Below, piece by piece: positions 30,753-42,153 of a stretch of DNA of 64,000 bases (position 1 is its first letter; each line of letters opens with the position of its first letter). Below the pieces are notes generated by a model. It did not search any database and had not been told where the DNA came from. It saw only the letters and a program-made list of their open reading frames with translations. This DNA is from Venturia oleaginea (Eukaryota > Ascomycota > Dothideomycetes > Venturiales > Venturiaceae), in NCBI GenBank assembly GCA_013176395.1, contig JABMLP010000027.1, positions 548,448-612,447 of the forward strand, given 5' to 3'. The translations under genes and the position numbers were made by a program.

Positions 30753-33700
30753 ATGGTGCGCCTGCTGAAGCACTCACTAAACGGTGATCTGGAGCTGATT
30801 TCCATCGACGACGAAAACCTTCCTCAGTACGCTATTCTATCGCACACTTGGACTGACGGCGGAGAAGTCACATATGACGAGCTAGTGGCCGGCACAGGCA
30901 AGGACAAGCCTGGCTACGCCAAAATCCGCTTCTGTGTTGACAGAGCCGCTGAGAATGGGCTACAGTATTCCTGGGTAGACACATGTTGCATCAACAAATC
31001 TACTGCCCAGGAGCTTCAGACGGCCATTAATTCCATGTTCCAATGGTATCGGCGGGCAAGCAAGTGCTACGTATACCTATCAGACGTCGAGGTGCCAGCC
31101 GAGATCATCACCGCCCAAGACTGCCGGATTACATGGGTGGAAGCGTTTCGAAGAAGCCGATGGTTCACGAGGGGCTGGACGCTGCAAGAGCTTCTGGCGC
31201 CGGCCACTGTTGACTTTTTTTCCAAGGAGGGCAAGCGTCTAGGGAGTAAGATATCGCTGGAGCAAGAGATCCATGAAATTACTAAGATTCCCATCACGGC
31301 ATTGAGAGGACAAAGTCTCTTAGAGTTTAGCGTTGAGGAGCGAATGAGCTGGGCAGCCAAACGTATAACAACCTTTAGGGAGGACAAAGTATACTGTCTC
31401 CTAGGGGTCTTCAGTGTATTCTTACCGCTTATATACGGAGAAGGAGAGGCATACGCAAGAGTACGGCTAAGAGAGGAGATACAAAAGCGACAGGAAGGGC
31501 GGGGAATAGTGGGTTTGCAAGACTTGACAGGTAAATTCTTATTCAGACAGAGTAGCACTCTTTTGTAAGGGTTCTTTGCAACTAACAAGATACAGTCTCC
31601 CCACCGTTGCCCTTCCCAAAGAACGAATCCTTTGTCGGACGCGAAAAGGAGCTACAATTTCTCGAACAGTTCCTCCTCCCAAACAGCCATCAACGCATCA
31701 CATTATATGGGCTAGGAGGCTGCGGGAAATCCGCACTTTGCCTTGAGTTTGCCTATCGTGCGATGGCTGGACACGCTGTACAACTGGTCTTCTGGGTGCC
31801 CGCTATCAGCCAAGAGAGCTTCGAGCTCGCATATCGGGAAATCGGCATTCGTTTGCGTGTACTAGGGATAACAGAGGACAACGCAGACGTGAAAGGGCTG
31901 GTTAAAAATGCGTTGAGCTCGGACAGTATGGGGCAGTGGCTGATGATTGTTGACAATGCTGACGACCCTGGTGTCCTGAAGGGTAGTACTGCTAGTAACA
32001 GAGGGTTAACTCGACTCCTCAATTATATCCCATACAGCAGTAAAGGCAAAATCCTCTTTACGACACGAAGCAGGAAAGTTGCTGCAGACTTGACTCCCAG
32101 CAATATGTTGGAGCTGAAGGATATAAGCAAAGCTGAAGCTGGGCAACTACTGGCGCGACGAGTATCAAAGAATGAACTCGTTAGCAACGAGCAATCCGTC
32201 GACAAATTGCTGGAGCTACTTGCGTATCTACCGCTCGCTATTGTGCAGGCAGCCGCGTTTATCAACAGTAACGATACTTCAGTATCCGATTATATTTTAT
32301 TGTTCCAAAACACAGCTACCGAGACTGAGCTTTTCGGCGAGCAATTTGAGGACCCCAGCAGATACCGAGAGATGGACAGTACAATTGCTAAAACGTGGCA
32401 TATCTCATTCGATCAGATACGAAAGCAAGATCCACTTGCTGCAGAGTACCTTTCGTTTATAGCGTGCATCGATCGTATCAACATCCCTCAGTCACTGTTA
32501 CCTCCCGCAAGTTCCGCGCTACAGCAAATCAAAGCAATCGGGACGCTTAAAGGGTATGCATTTATCACAGAACATCAAGCGTTGCAAGAACTAGAAAGCG
32601 AGAAGTTGTTCGATATGCACCGACTGGTGCACATAGCATCAGAATGGTGGCTGAGCGGACATGATGAGCAATTATCTTGGACAGGCAAAGTGGCAGCCCG
32701 ACTCAAGGAGCTCATCCCATACGGTGGGCATGAAAGCATGGAGGTATGGACAAAATACCTCTCGCACGCATTGCACGTGGCTGGACAAGATGGAATACTG
32801 GAGGAGACGGCAAGGGCTTCACTTTTTGATCGGGTTGGGCGATGTCAGTCAAGCCTAGGTCGATACTCAGCCGCAGAGATGACACACCGACAATTTCTTT
32901 TACTTAATAAAAAGAACTTTGGGGCAGAGTATCCTTCCACGCTGACGAGCATGAGCTTGCTGGCGGGAGTGCTAGAGCGCCAGGGCAAGTACGAGGAGGC
33001 GGAATCGATGAACAAGCAGACGCTGGCGCGGACAGAGAAGGTACTTGGGGCAGAGCATCCAGACACGCTGACGAGCATGAGCAACTTGGCGGGAGTGCTG
33101 GAGAGCCAAGGCAAGTACGAGGACGCGGAATCGATGAACAGGCAGACGCTGGCGCGGACAGAGAAAGTGCTTGGGGCAGAGCATCCAGACACGCTGACGA
33201 GTATGAGCAACTTGGCGCTTGTGCTGGAGCGCCAAGGCAAGTACGAGGAGGCGGAATCGATGAACAGACAGACGCTGGCGCGGACAGAGAAGATACTTGG
33301 GGCAGAGCATCCAGACACGCTGACGAGCATGAGCAACTTGGCGTTTGTGCTGGAGAGCCAAGGCAAGTACGAGGAGGCGGAATCGATGAACAGGCAAACG
33401 GTGGCTTGGTATGAGAAGGTGCTTGGGGCAGAGCATCCTTCCACGCTGACGAGCATGAGCAACTTAGCGGGAGTGCTGGAGCGCCAGGGCAAGTACGAGG
33501 AGGCGGAATCGATGAACAGACAGACGTTGGCGCGGAGAGAGAAAGTGCTTGGGTCAGAGCATCCAGACACGCTTACGAGTATGAACAACTTGGCGCTTGT
33601 GCTGAGGAGCCAAGGCAAGTACGAGGAGGCGAAATCGATGAACAGACAGACGTTGGCGCGGACAGAGAAGATAATTGGGGCAGAGCATCCAGACACGTTG

Positions 33701-33931
33701 ACGGGCATGAGCAACTTGGCGGGAGCGCTGGAGCTCCAGGACAAGTACGAGGAGGCGGAATCGATGAACAGACAGACGCTGGCGCGGAGAGAGAAGGTGC
33801 TTGGGTCAGAGTATCCTTCCACGCTGACGAGCCTATACTGCCTCGCTCACCTCCTTGCAAATGTGCGACGAACCGACGAGCCTATTGTTCTATATAAAAG
33901 GGCGTACACGGGGTATAGCATAGTTTTCTAA
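30753..33931 (+). CDS. HET-NB-ARC-TPR NOD-like receptor (incompatibility/NLR protein)
   Basis: Two exons. Exon 1 starts at ATG 30753 (MVRLLKHSLNGDLELISID) and the intron starts after DLT (donor GTAAATTC at about 31531). The acceptor GATACAG is near 31595, and the frame resumes SPPLPFPKNESFVGREKEL. The N-terminal HET domain has YAILSHTWTDGGEVTY, YSWVDTCCINK and RWFTRGWTLQELLAP. The NB-ARC has P-loop GLGGCGKSAL, Walker-B-like WLMIVDNADD, ILFTTRSRKVA and LPLAIVQAAAF. The C terminus has seven 42-residue kinesin-light-chain-type TPR units, nearly identical to each other, plus degenerate units at each end. HET-NLRs sense non-self and trigger heterokaryon incompatibility or cell death. An intact gene among transposons. 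An upstream in-frame ATG at 30732 is possible. Confidence 0.9.
32934..33815 (+). repeat. Seven tandem 126-bp TPR-coding units within the NLR gene
   Basis: Each unit encodes P(D/S)TLTSMSNLA.VLE.QGKYEEAESM followed by NRQTLAR.EK.LGAEH. Differences concentrate at a few positions (G/L/F before VLE, R/S before QGKY, LARTEK/LARREK/VAWYEK). High nucleotide identity between units suggests recent expansion or concerted exchange. Confidence 0.9.
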
Positions 33932-34559
33932 GTAATAATCAAAATCCCTCTGAAAGATGTAGATCTATACAATTTTAAATATGCAGCACGTGCTATCGAC
34001 GGATGGATGGATAGATGAATTCATTTTACCCGTCGGGCCAGTTTGGCTCCAGGGGAACACTACTAACTCTCTATTGTACATTATATCTAACCGGCAACGT
34101 TCCCTTTATTCCAGGCTCGAACTTAAATTTTTATGCAACATCTTTTCCAACATACTTAAGTATTAAATTGACCACAACTCCAGAAACAACAACCAAAACG
34201 AAAGGTGTCACGGCTAGTAGTAACTAATGAAAGGCGTGAGCAGCAATCAGGTATGGACTAAATGTGATAGCGAACTATAGGTAGCTATGTAAATGGGGGC
34301 TGGGGGCAAGGTCACTTATAGGTCTTGCTGTGGCCCGTGTACTGTGGCGCCTTGTTAGGTGCTTGGACACTGTGGTTGTTTCAGTAGTCTAGCAAGCCGT
34401 CACATGGCTCGTGTACTGTGGCGCCTTGTTAGATCGGTCGCAATCCTCCAAATTTCCTTCGTAGATAGCAGAGTAGAAAATCAGTCAGTTAAGCAATAGC
34501 ACGCAATCTTTTACTCTTGCGTCTTTTTCTCCTTGAAAGGGGAGTTTCCCCCATGTGTG
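33932..34559. other. Intergenic region with a short direct repeat
   Basis: CGTGTACTGTGGCGCCTTGTTAG occurs at about 34336 and 34408. No gene is seen. It may be decayed end sequence of the gypsy relic that follows. Confidence 0.45.
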
Positions 34560-35263
34560 CTATCTCTTCAAGTTTTTCCCAGCGCAAATTTGGTGCAGAT
34601 GTCCCTTCCACTCTGGTCCCAGTATACAGTGAATCTCTGAATCCAGTGTAGATCTTGACTGCTGGCCGGTTTGGATTTCCATGCTCTTGGTGGATCGACG
34701 TTGTAGATTATCATGTGGCGTTGGCCGCGACCTGCGGTAGTCGGGCAACTTGTCCAGGTATGCCATGGAATTCTCCTCTGTTGTTCAATTGCTTTTCCTA
34801 ACCAGTTGTCGCTTTCGCAGCTAAATAGGGCGATGCCAGTCTTAGCTTCTTTCCAGGGTGTTTTCATGAATGTTGAGACTGTTTGCCGAGGTGTATAGTC
34901 GTCTGGATGCATTCGTGATTTCCAGTTCCTTTTTAGTCATTTTTATTGGCTACGGTGATCGAGGGTAGTAGGGGATCATTTCCTGCTGTGAATCCTCGGC
35001 GAGAGATTGCCGTATTTGGTGTAGAAGCAAGTTCGTCGTCTTTGTGTATCACGTGGTTTTCGTTTTTTTGGTTTGCATCCAGCCAAGATTGGAGTCTCTT
35101 AGGTGGGCCGGGCTTAGTTGGGTTCTCTTTCCAGTACTGTTCGAGTAAGAGGGCGGAGTTCTTGAAGTTGGAGGCGAGGTACCATGTTTGGTCTGGGTCC
35201 CAGCCTAGCCAGTCAACTTGGTATTGAAGTTTACCCTGGTGGATTCTGCTGAAGAGTATCTTG
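34560..35263 (-). pseudogene. Relic of a chromodomain Ty3/gypsy element, 3' end of pol
   Basis: Minus-strand frame about 35268-34933 carries a chromodomain-like segment (ILFSRIHQGKLQYQVDWLG, DQTWYLASNFKNSALLLEQYW) similar to but distinct from that of the adjacent complete element. A second frame (34912-34568) contains IPWHTWTSCP and DLHWIQRF and is unassigned. The relic is cut exactly at the LTR of the neighbouring element. Confidence 0.65.
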
Positions 35264-35453
35264 GTCACGGCAGCGATAGGATGTATAGAATGAAATAGGG
35301 TTCTAAGAACTGAGTGTGATAATAGACTTTACGGTAGAGAACGAGTTACTACGAGGGCGCGAAGATATCGCGCCTTAGCCACAATGTGGCTAAGCCGATA
35401 CGCCCGAACCATGAAGTAACGTGACGGCAAAGGAGCCATGCCGTGCCGTCACA
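35264..35453 (-). repeat. 3' LTR of the gypsy element
   Basis: 190 bp. Read on the minus strand it starts TGTGACGG. It contains nested perfect hairpins (GCGCGA/TCGCGC, TTAGCCAC/GTGGCTAA, GTGACGGCA/TGCCGTCAC). Confidence 0.9.
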
Positions 35454-35634
35454 TTACCCCCCCAAAAAGAAAGCCCAGTTATCCCGAGAGGAATCAACTT
35501 GGCTGGCCACATTGCTAGCAAAACATATACCAAACGCCCCTTCAATCTGAATCCCTACTGCCATTGATTTGAGAATACAAAACACCCATAGCTGGAAGGA
35601 GATAAAGGACTCAAAGGAGCAAAAGGTCCATAGC

Positions 35635-37450
35635 CTAGCGCCTATTCATCCTTGTGCGCATTCTCGTCATTCCCCCCTTGGAGACCGCCGCATTATCGTC
35701 CTCATGCGGTGGATCCTCAGTCTCTCGGTCATAGGCGTCCTGCCATTCTGTCAACCTCAATAGCGGACCATCTCGCTCGGGGTGATCCTGGTGGTAGAGC
35801 CTGAGCAGCTTCGGTGAGTTCTTAAAGCTCTCAGCATCATACCATGTATTATCTGGGTCCCAACCTTTCCATGATACCATGTATTGTAGCTTTTGTCGGT
35901 GAATACGGCTTCCAAGGATGGCCTCAACCTCCCACTCGACATGGCTGTGCACTTCGTAGGCATCATTTGGATCGTTGGTATTGATTTGACCCGGGAGCCC
36001 CTCTGTATCCGCTTTCCTCAATCGATCATAGTGAAAAACATTGTGTATCTTGTACGATTGTGGTAACTGAACCTCCCAACTATGTTCTTTTTTTCCAATG
36101 ATTGGAAATGGGCCTACCACAGGGTTATCCAACTTGTCAGACGGTCGATCAGTGCGCCAGGCTCTCTTGGTGACGTACACCATATCGCCTATGCCTGTGG
36201 TGTCGTCAAAGCCGAAGTCTTCAGGCCTGCGCTTCTTGTTTGCCTGCAGAGATTGCCGCTGTTGGGCCTTGAAGAGTTGAGTCTTTGCGAAGTTCCATGC
36301 CTCGTACATACGAGTAGCGTAACGTTGTGCTTCCCCGCGATTGAGCTTCTCAAGCGACGATTGTCCTTTCATTGGCTTGCGAGCCTCCCAATCGTAATGC
36401 ATTCTAGGCACAAAACCCATTTCAACCTCCGATGGCGATAAGCCCGTAGACTCATGAGGTGCCGACGGTGCAGCGAAGTCCATTGCAGGTAACAGCTCAG
36501 ACCAATTGTCTTGGTAATGATTGACAAAGATCCTTAGTTTCTGTTGCAATGCCTGGTTGACGATCTCAGTCTGGCCATCAGTTTGAGCATGTTCTGAGGT
36601 ACTCTTACGCAATTGGATGCCCAGAATAAGGCTCAATTCGTCCCAGAACTGCGACACAAATCTCGGATCCCGATCGCTGACAATAGTATCAGGCAGCCCA
36701 TACATAGATGCGGTAGATGTGTTTGTAGTACAGCCATGCAGCATCTTTGGCCTTCACTTCTTTGTGACATGGTAGAGAGAAAGGGCGCTTTCCTAGACGA
36801 TCCACTACTACCATGACATTGTCATATCCGTGCTTGTCTTTGTTGAGGGACATGAAATCCATTGAAACGTGCTGCCAGGGCCTCTCGAGTATTGGCAATG
36901 GTTTCAGCAATCCCGGAGTCTTGTCCCTAGGAACTGATGACCTCCTGCAATCCTGGCATGCCGCAATATATTGATCAATGTCTGCATTCATCCGCGGCCA
37001 GTAAAACTGCCGTGCGACAATCTTTCGAGTTTTGTTGCGGCCAGGGTGGGTAGAGGGTAATGTTGTATGTACCTCATCAAGTAGCTTTCGGCGGAGTTGA
37101 TCATTCTCTGGAATAAAAAGGCGACCCTGGTGTAATAGGAGTCCATCTTCAAGGCGGAGAGTCGTATGGTCATCGCTAGCGACGTCTCTGAACTGCTGCA
37201 GTGATTGTGCGGTCCGATTGGCGTTGAGTAGCTGGTCCACTAGGTGTAGCTGTTCTGCGTTGATGTTAAGCGCCTGGATCTGGGCACCAATCTGGTCATC
37301 TTTGATGAGCTGTATTGTGCGGGCTGCGTTGGCAATTGCCTTTTGTGACTTCAGTTCATCCGATTTCCGTGACAGGGCATCTGCAATGGTGTTTTCCTTG
37401 CCAGGGCGGTAGACAATAGTAAAGTCATAGTTACAGATACCTCTGACCAT
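35635..37450 (-). pseudogene. Gypsy RNase H end, integrase and chromodomain region
   Basis: Frame 37450-36689 begins with the RNase H end (YRPGKENTIADALSRK) and continues into the integrase zinc-binding HHCC part and the first core Asp (VSMDFMSLNKD). Frame 36744-35635 carries the second core Asp (DTIVSDRDPRFVSQF), Glu (AQTDGQTEIVNQAL) and a C-terminal chromodomain (KLQYMVSWKGWDPDNTWY). The frame change near 36720 breaks the integrase. Confidence 0.85.
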
Positions 37451-39462
37451 CGAGCTTGTCGTGCATTCAACATCCTCTTGGTGGTAAAGTATTCCAGTGC
37501 GCGGTGGTCAGTAATAGCCACAAATGGCTGCTGCAAACCTCTCAAAAATACGCTCCATTCTTCAAGGCCTTTGATTAATGCCAGTAGTTCCTTGTCGTGA
37601 ATCTCGTAGTTCAGCTCGTGTACGTTCATTGTCTTGCTGAAGAAGGCTACTGGGTGCCATTGGTTATCTTTTCCTTTCTGAGATAGGACACCTGCAACTA
37701 CTCCGTCAGAAGCATCAGTTTCCATCCGGGTTAGTAGCAAAGGGTCGTACAATGCGAGGACTGGCGCAGAGGTAAGGGCTTGCTTTAGCATATCAAAAGC
37801 TTCTATACACTCTTCGTTGAAATCAAAGATGTGTACTTTGCGAGTAAGCCGAATCAATGGGCGGGCCATCCTGCCAAAGTTCTCGATAAATCTCCGATAG
37901 AAGTTGCAGAAGCCAATGAAGCTTTGAACTTGTTTGACGGTGCGGGGCTGCTTCCAGTACTTAACAACAGCAATCTTGTCCGGGTCAACCCTGATGCCTT
38001 CGGTGCTGATGATGAAGCCTAGGTACTTGGTTTCAGTAACGTCGAACTCACTCTTTTTCATGTCACATTGTAAGCCTGCAGCGCGCAGTCTTTCAAGCAC
38101 CTTGTGAACGTGCTCTGTGTGCTGCAATAGGTCTTCCGAGAAGATGAGGATATCATCAAGGTATGCGGTGCAGAAGTCGTCAAGGTATTCCATTAGGATC
38201 GTATTCATGTACTTCTACCAGGTAGCAGGGCCATTAACCAGTCCCTCCATCATGACTTTGCATTTGAAACTTCCATATCGGGTGCGAAAAGTGGTGAGCT
38301 CCTCAGATGCTGGATCTAGCCTGATCCGGTGAAAGGCCTGGCGAATGTCTAGTTTGGTAAAGACCTTAGCTTTTGACAGACGTGCTATGATCTCAGTAAT
38401 TAGTGGAATAGGATACCTATCCTTCTTGGTCAGAGCATTGAGTTTACGATAGTCAATACAGAAGCGGAACTTCTGCTTCTCATCCACCGGCGTGGACTTC
38501 TTGACGATGAGTACAGGCGATGCGAATGGGGATGTGCTTGTCTCAATAAAGCCTGAGTCAAGATTCTTCAGTAGCCATTCTTTGACGAAGTTCAGCTCAT
38601 CCAATGACATGTTGTACAGAGGGCAGAATCCAGGCGAAGCCATGCCTCCACCTTCTTTGTAGGTTGCCAATCGATTCGAGTCTGCTTCTGAAAAGACATC
38701 CTTAAACTTTGCATGCTTTGCCGGTAGCTTGTTGTCAATGAGCTCCTTCATGTCCGCAGACTCATCTGCAGGTAGTCGTCCATCCAATGATGCCAACGAT
38801 AGCCTTAATCGCTGTGCATGGTCTTCAGGCGAGTCTCCTTTGGCTTCAGCTTGCTGCTGCGTCAGTTCACATATACGGAGCTCAACCTCATGCAATGATA
38901 TGGAGCCTGCGATGGCTTCCTTATCTTTTAAAGCTAGTCGAAATCCTGCAGCGCTGATGAGGCAGAGATCAACTCGGTCTTCTGAATACCAGGATCTGGT
39001 GCGATGGTCAAACTCCAATGCCTCAATCTCCACCTGATGGTTGCTTCTCTTGAGCTCTTTATCCATTATGTTGTATCCCCGGGCTCTACTCCATTGGAAA
39101 GAGTCTCCATAGCTGACGTACAGCTCTTCATTTTCATCCTCTTCGCTGTCAGTGCTATCCTCGAAATCAGATAGGTCTGAGCATCCACTGTCGGAATCGC
39201 TGTCAGGGTAGTCCTCATTAGGATCTTCTTTGACTGTTGGAGGTGGTGCTGGCGTGGTAATCTCGCGTAGAGTTGGCGTCAGTTTCGTGTTCTGCGGAAC
39301 TGAGGGCTGGTCCAAGGCCAAAGTCAAGTCAACTGGCTCATTCTGAGTCAATTTGCGCAGTCTTTTCGAAAAGGTATTGTCCAAATTAGGCCTAGCCTGT
39401 CCTGCTTGATGCCTGACCTGGCTAAGCCGTCCACCTTGATTCCTCCTATCCTGCAGTTTCAT
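37351..39462 (-). pseudogene. Gypsy reverse transcriptase/RNase H region with an in-frame stop
   Basis: Frame 39462-38215 ends in the RT fingers region (KDRYPIPLITEIIARLSKAK, VFTKLDIRQAFHRIRL). A TAG stop (CAG to TAG fits) precedes frame 38208-37351 with the catalytic box AYLDDILIFS and the RNase H start (METDASDGVVAGVLSQKG). A frame shift near 37440 leads to the next segment. Confidence 0.85.
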
Positions 39463-40043
39463 TGCCTGCTCCCGCTTATTATGTCCTTTTGGATTGCGCT
39501 GACATTGATAGCTTCCGCTGGTATGTATGCATTGTCTTCCACCATAACCCTTCGCTGGAGAGGAGCTACTTTAGGCCTTGATTCTGGCCAGTGCAATCGA
39601 TGGCGCTTGCAGTCCGGGGAGATATCATTGTATGCCAACCATGTCCTGCCTAAAATCAAATCGTGGTGTCCTAATGTCACCTCTAAGATGGGAACATTGT
39701 ACTCTTGCCTGCCATCCAATTCTATGTGTAGCAGCGTCGCATGTGTGATGCCTTCCTCCTTGTGGTCCTGGTATCCGGTGGCTTTGGCTGGCTTCTCAAG
39801 AGGTCGTCGCTCAACCTGAGGGAATCGTGAGGATAATCGCGCTGCACACTTGCGGTCCATGAAGGCGTAGCCGTTGGCTCCTGTATCAATCAGTGCCCGG
39901 AGAGTGACTCTCATTCCATTAAAGTAGACAACGATGTCAAAGATGAAGGCAGGGCCGCCAAACATCTTTGAAAGATTCAGTTCATGCACCATGTAACGAT
40001 ACTCAATGTCTCTGTTACTGGGGCCCGGTGTGGTGACTTCCAC
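39459..40043 (-). pseudogene. Gypsy aspartic protease segment
   Basis: Contains the retropepsin-type active site ALIDTGANGYAFMD and a second conserved segment HHDLILGRTWL. It follows gag and precedes RT in element order. Confidence 0.8.
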
Positions 40044-40048
40044 CGAGC

Positions 40049-41623
40049 CTAGTCGTTTAAAGGCAGCTCAGCAACCACTCCATTTAACTGTAAGGCGGTG
40101 ATTGTAGTAGCTTGGCAATTTCGTTGTTGGTGACCTTCTTGCTTACATTTAAAGCACTTGTTCTCTCGAGTCAGTTGAACAGCTTCTTCGAAGGTTAGGC
40201 CAAAATCCTTGAACTTGTTGAATCCAGTGTCTCGTTGCTCAAAGCGACCACCTCCGCTGCTAGAGGGGTTGGGTCTGCTGTTGTTGAATCCTCTATTGTT
40301 GAATCCTCTATTGCTGAATCCTCCATTCTGGCCATTGTTGCCTCCATTCTGGCCATTGCCATTGCCGTTGTTGTTGAAGTTGTCCTTAGGCTTTTCATTG
40401 CGCCTGCGCAGTTGGTCCTCATCATATGTCTTCTTGTATGTGCGGCTTAATGCAGTGGCGGCATTGCAGAGTTGCTGGTAGGTGACTGAGTAGTCTCCGA
40501 CTTCTCGTGCTAGGCCTCTCGCCAATGCAGAGTAGAGTCTATCAACCATTTCACGCTTCATGATCTTACTGATGTTGTCCGCACCTGTGAGGCCTTCAGT
40601 GAGTCCAGAGACCGCTGCCTTGTATTCAAAATCATTCTTGAATTCAGTGAAATCCTGATATGGCTTCATCAACAGTGTCTTGAATGATTGCCGCGCGTTG
40701 TCTGCCTCGAATGGATCCACAAATCTGGTATCCAGCACAAGGTAGAGGTCTTCCTTTATCAGCTCGCTGTAAGTCTTACCCAATGTTCCGGGTAGAATCA
40801 GGAGCGCATTCTTTGTGGCTTCTCCTGTGACTTATATCATGATCAGGGCTTTCTGTGCGACGAGGCTCATCTCTTCTGCGTCAATTTTGAGATCGATGCT
40901 TGACTTCCACTGCCTATATTCTATCGATGTAGCGCTATCCTTGAGGTCCTTTGGCATGGGCATCTTGGTCCGGCTTCCACCGCCACGGTTGGAGACAATG
41001 CTGTCATCGGTTTCTCCATTCATCTTGCGCGCCTTGAGGGCATTGAATTTCTGTGTCAAGTCGGTGTGTTCATCGAATTCCTTGGAGCGCATATTCTTTT
41101 CCGCTTGGAGGTCTGATATAACTCCTAATACTTGCTGCTGCAAGCCTTCCACCTCTTGAGTACGCTGGCTTACTTGGTCAAGGGCTATATTCAGCTCATT
41201 CTGTTTTCCCACCACCTTTGCGTTGCAGACGGTGGTCTCATTTGCTAGTAGGGTAGCGCCTTGTGTCTTCATGTTTTTGAGTGTCTTTCCTAGCACGTTG
41301 ATTTGGTCGGTCTTGACTGCAGAGCTCTTGTATGCCAGGACGATTGTTTCTAACGCTAGGGATGGGTCTGCAGTAATAGCTTCTTGTAGGTTGTCTACCG
41401 TCAAGGCCCATGTCTTCTTGCTACCAGTACTATCCGTGAGTGAGAATTCGAGAGGAGCCATAACCTTGTTATCCAGATGGGCCAGGCGCTTTTCGTAATC
41501 ATCTTGAAGTATGGCTGCTTTCAATTCTTCAATGGCATCCCAATCCTCTGCTGATTCTCCGGTAAGGACCTCGTCTCTCAACTTGGTGAGCTCAGTTTCT
41601 CCTGCGAAGAACCTATCCGCCAT
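40049..41623 (-). pseudogene. Gypsy gag with zinc knuckle, split by an in-frame stop
   Basis: Frame 41623-40832 (starts MADRFFAGETELTKL) stops at a TAA directly followed in the same frame by 40828-40049. The latter has a capsid-like segment (RQSFKTLLMKPYQDFTEFK), a Gly/Asn-rich linker and a CCHC knuckle (CFKCKQEGHQQRNC). Confidence 0.8.
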
Positions 41624-41963
41624 AATGCTGCTTGGGTTTCTCTTTCTGCTTGGGTATATGTTCGTTTCGTACGAGGGTTGCGATCCGTGGATGGCTTGCT
41701 TTTTTGCGGTTTCTGGCGGTCCTTGGACGGCTTTTGCTTCGATACTTGAAAAGATACGCTCTTACAGTGTTTGCATGCGGTGCCTCGTGCGTGAGGGCTT
41801 TTGCGATATACGAGGTGTTGCTATTGCTAGACAAAAGGCTTTGTCCGTATGCTGTTTCCGGTGTCAAATTGACGGCTATCCAAGTATGCGACTTGCGACA
41901 GCGGGGATACGTCTTTGTACAAGACGCTGACCTTCCCAGGTAGATGTATTGACCGTAAATAAT

Positions 41964-42153
41964 GTCACGGCAGCGATAGGATGTATAGAATGAACTAGGG
42001 TTCTAAGAACTGAGTGTGATAATAGAATTTACGGTAGAGAACGAGTTACTACGAGGGCGCGAAGATATCGCGCCTTAGCCACAATGTGGCTAAGCCGATA
42101 CGCCCGAGCCATGAAGTAACGTGACGGCAAAGGAGCCATGCCGTGCCGTCACA
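41964..42153 (-). repeat. 5' LTR of the gypsy element
   Basis: 190 bp, three differences from the 3' LTR. On this side the end reads TGTCACGG when base 41963 is included, the canonical TG terminus. Confidence 0.9.

Larger units (their letters stand above)
35264..42153 (-). mobile_element. Nearly complete chromodomain Ty3/gypsy retrotransposon (chromovirus)
   Basis: Two 190-bp LTRs (35264-35453 and 41964-42153) differ at only three positions by eye, indicating recent insertion. Between them, on the minus strand, are gag with zinc knuckle, protease, reverse transcriptase, RNase H, integrase and a C-terminal chromodomain, in normal order. A G-rich polypurine tract lies next to the 3' LTR (35454-35462). 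Frames are interrupted by stops and shifts, so the copy is probably inactive. No 5-bp target duplication was found; the left end abuts another gypsy relic and the right end abuts repeat copy B, with the first LTR base altered on the left. Confidence 0.92.

Noticed and set aside
32934..33815. Direct repeats resembling a CRISPR array
   Set aside because: The units are contiguous and in frame, encode TPRs, and have no unique spacers; the host is a eukaryote.
32845..33822. 325-codon open frame on the minus strand opposite the TPR repeats
   Set aside because: It is an antisense shadow; the periodic Ser/Leu-rich text follows from the 126-bp coding repeats of the NLR gene.
41963..42153. Target-site duplication around the gypsy element
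   Set aside because: The five bases before the left LTR and after the right LTR differ, so no clean duplication is claimed.
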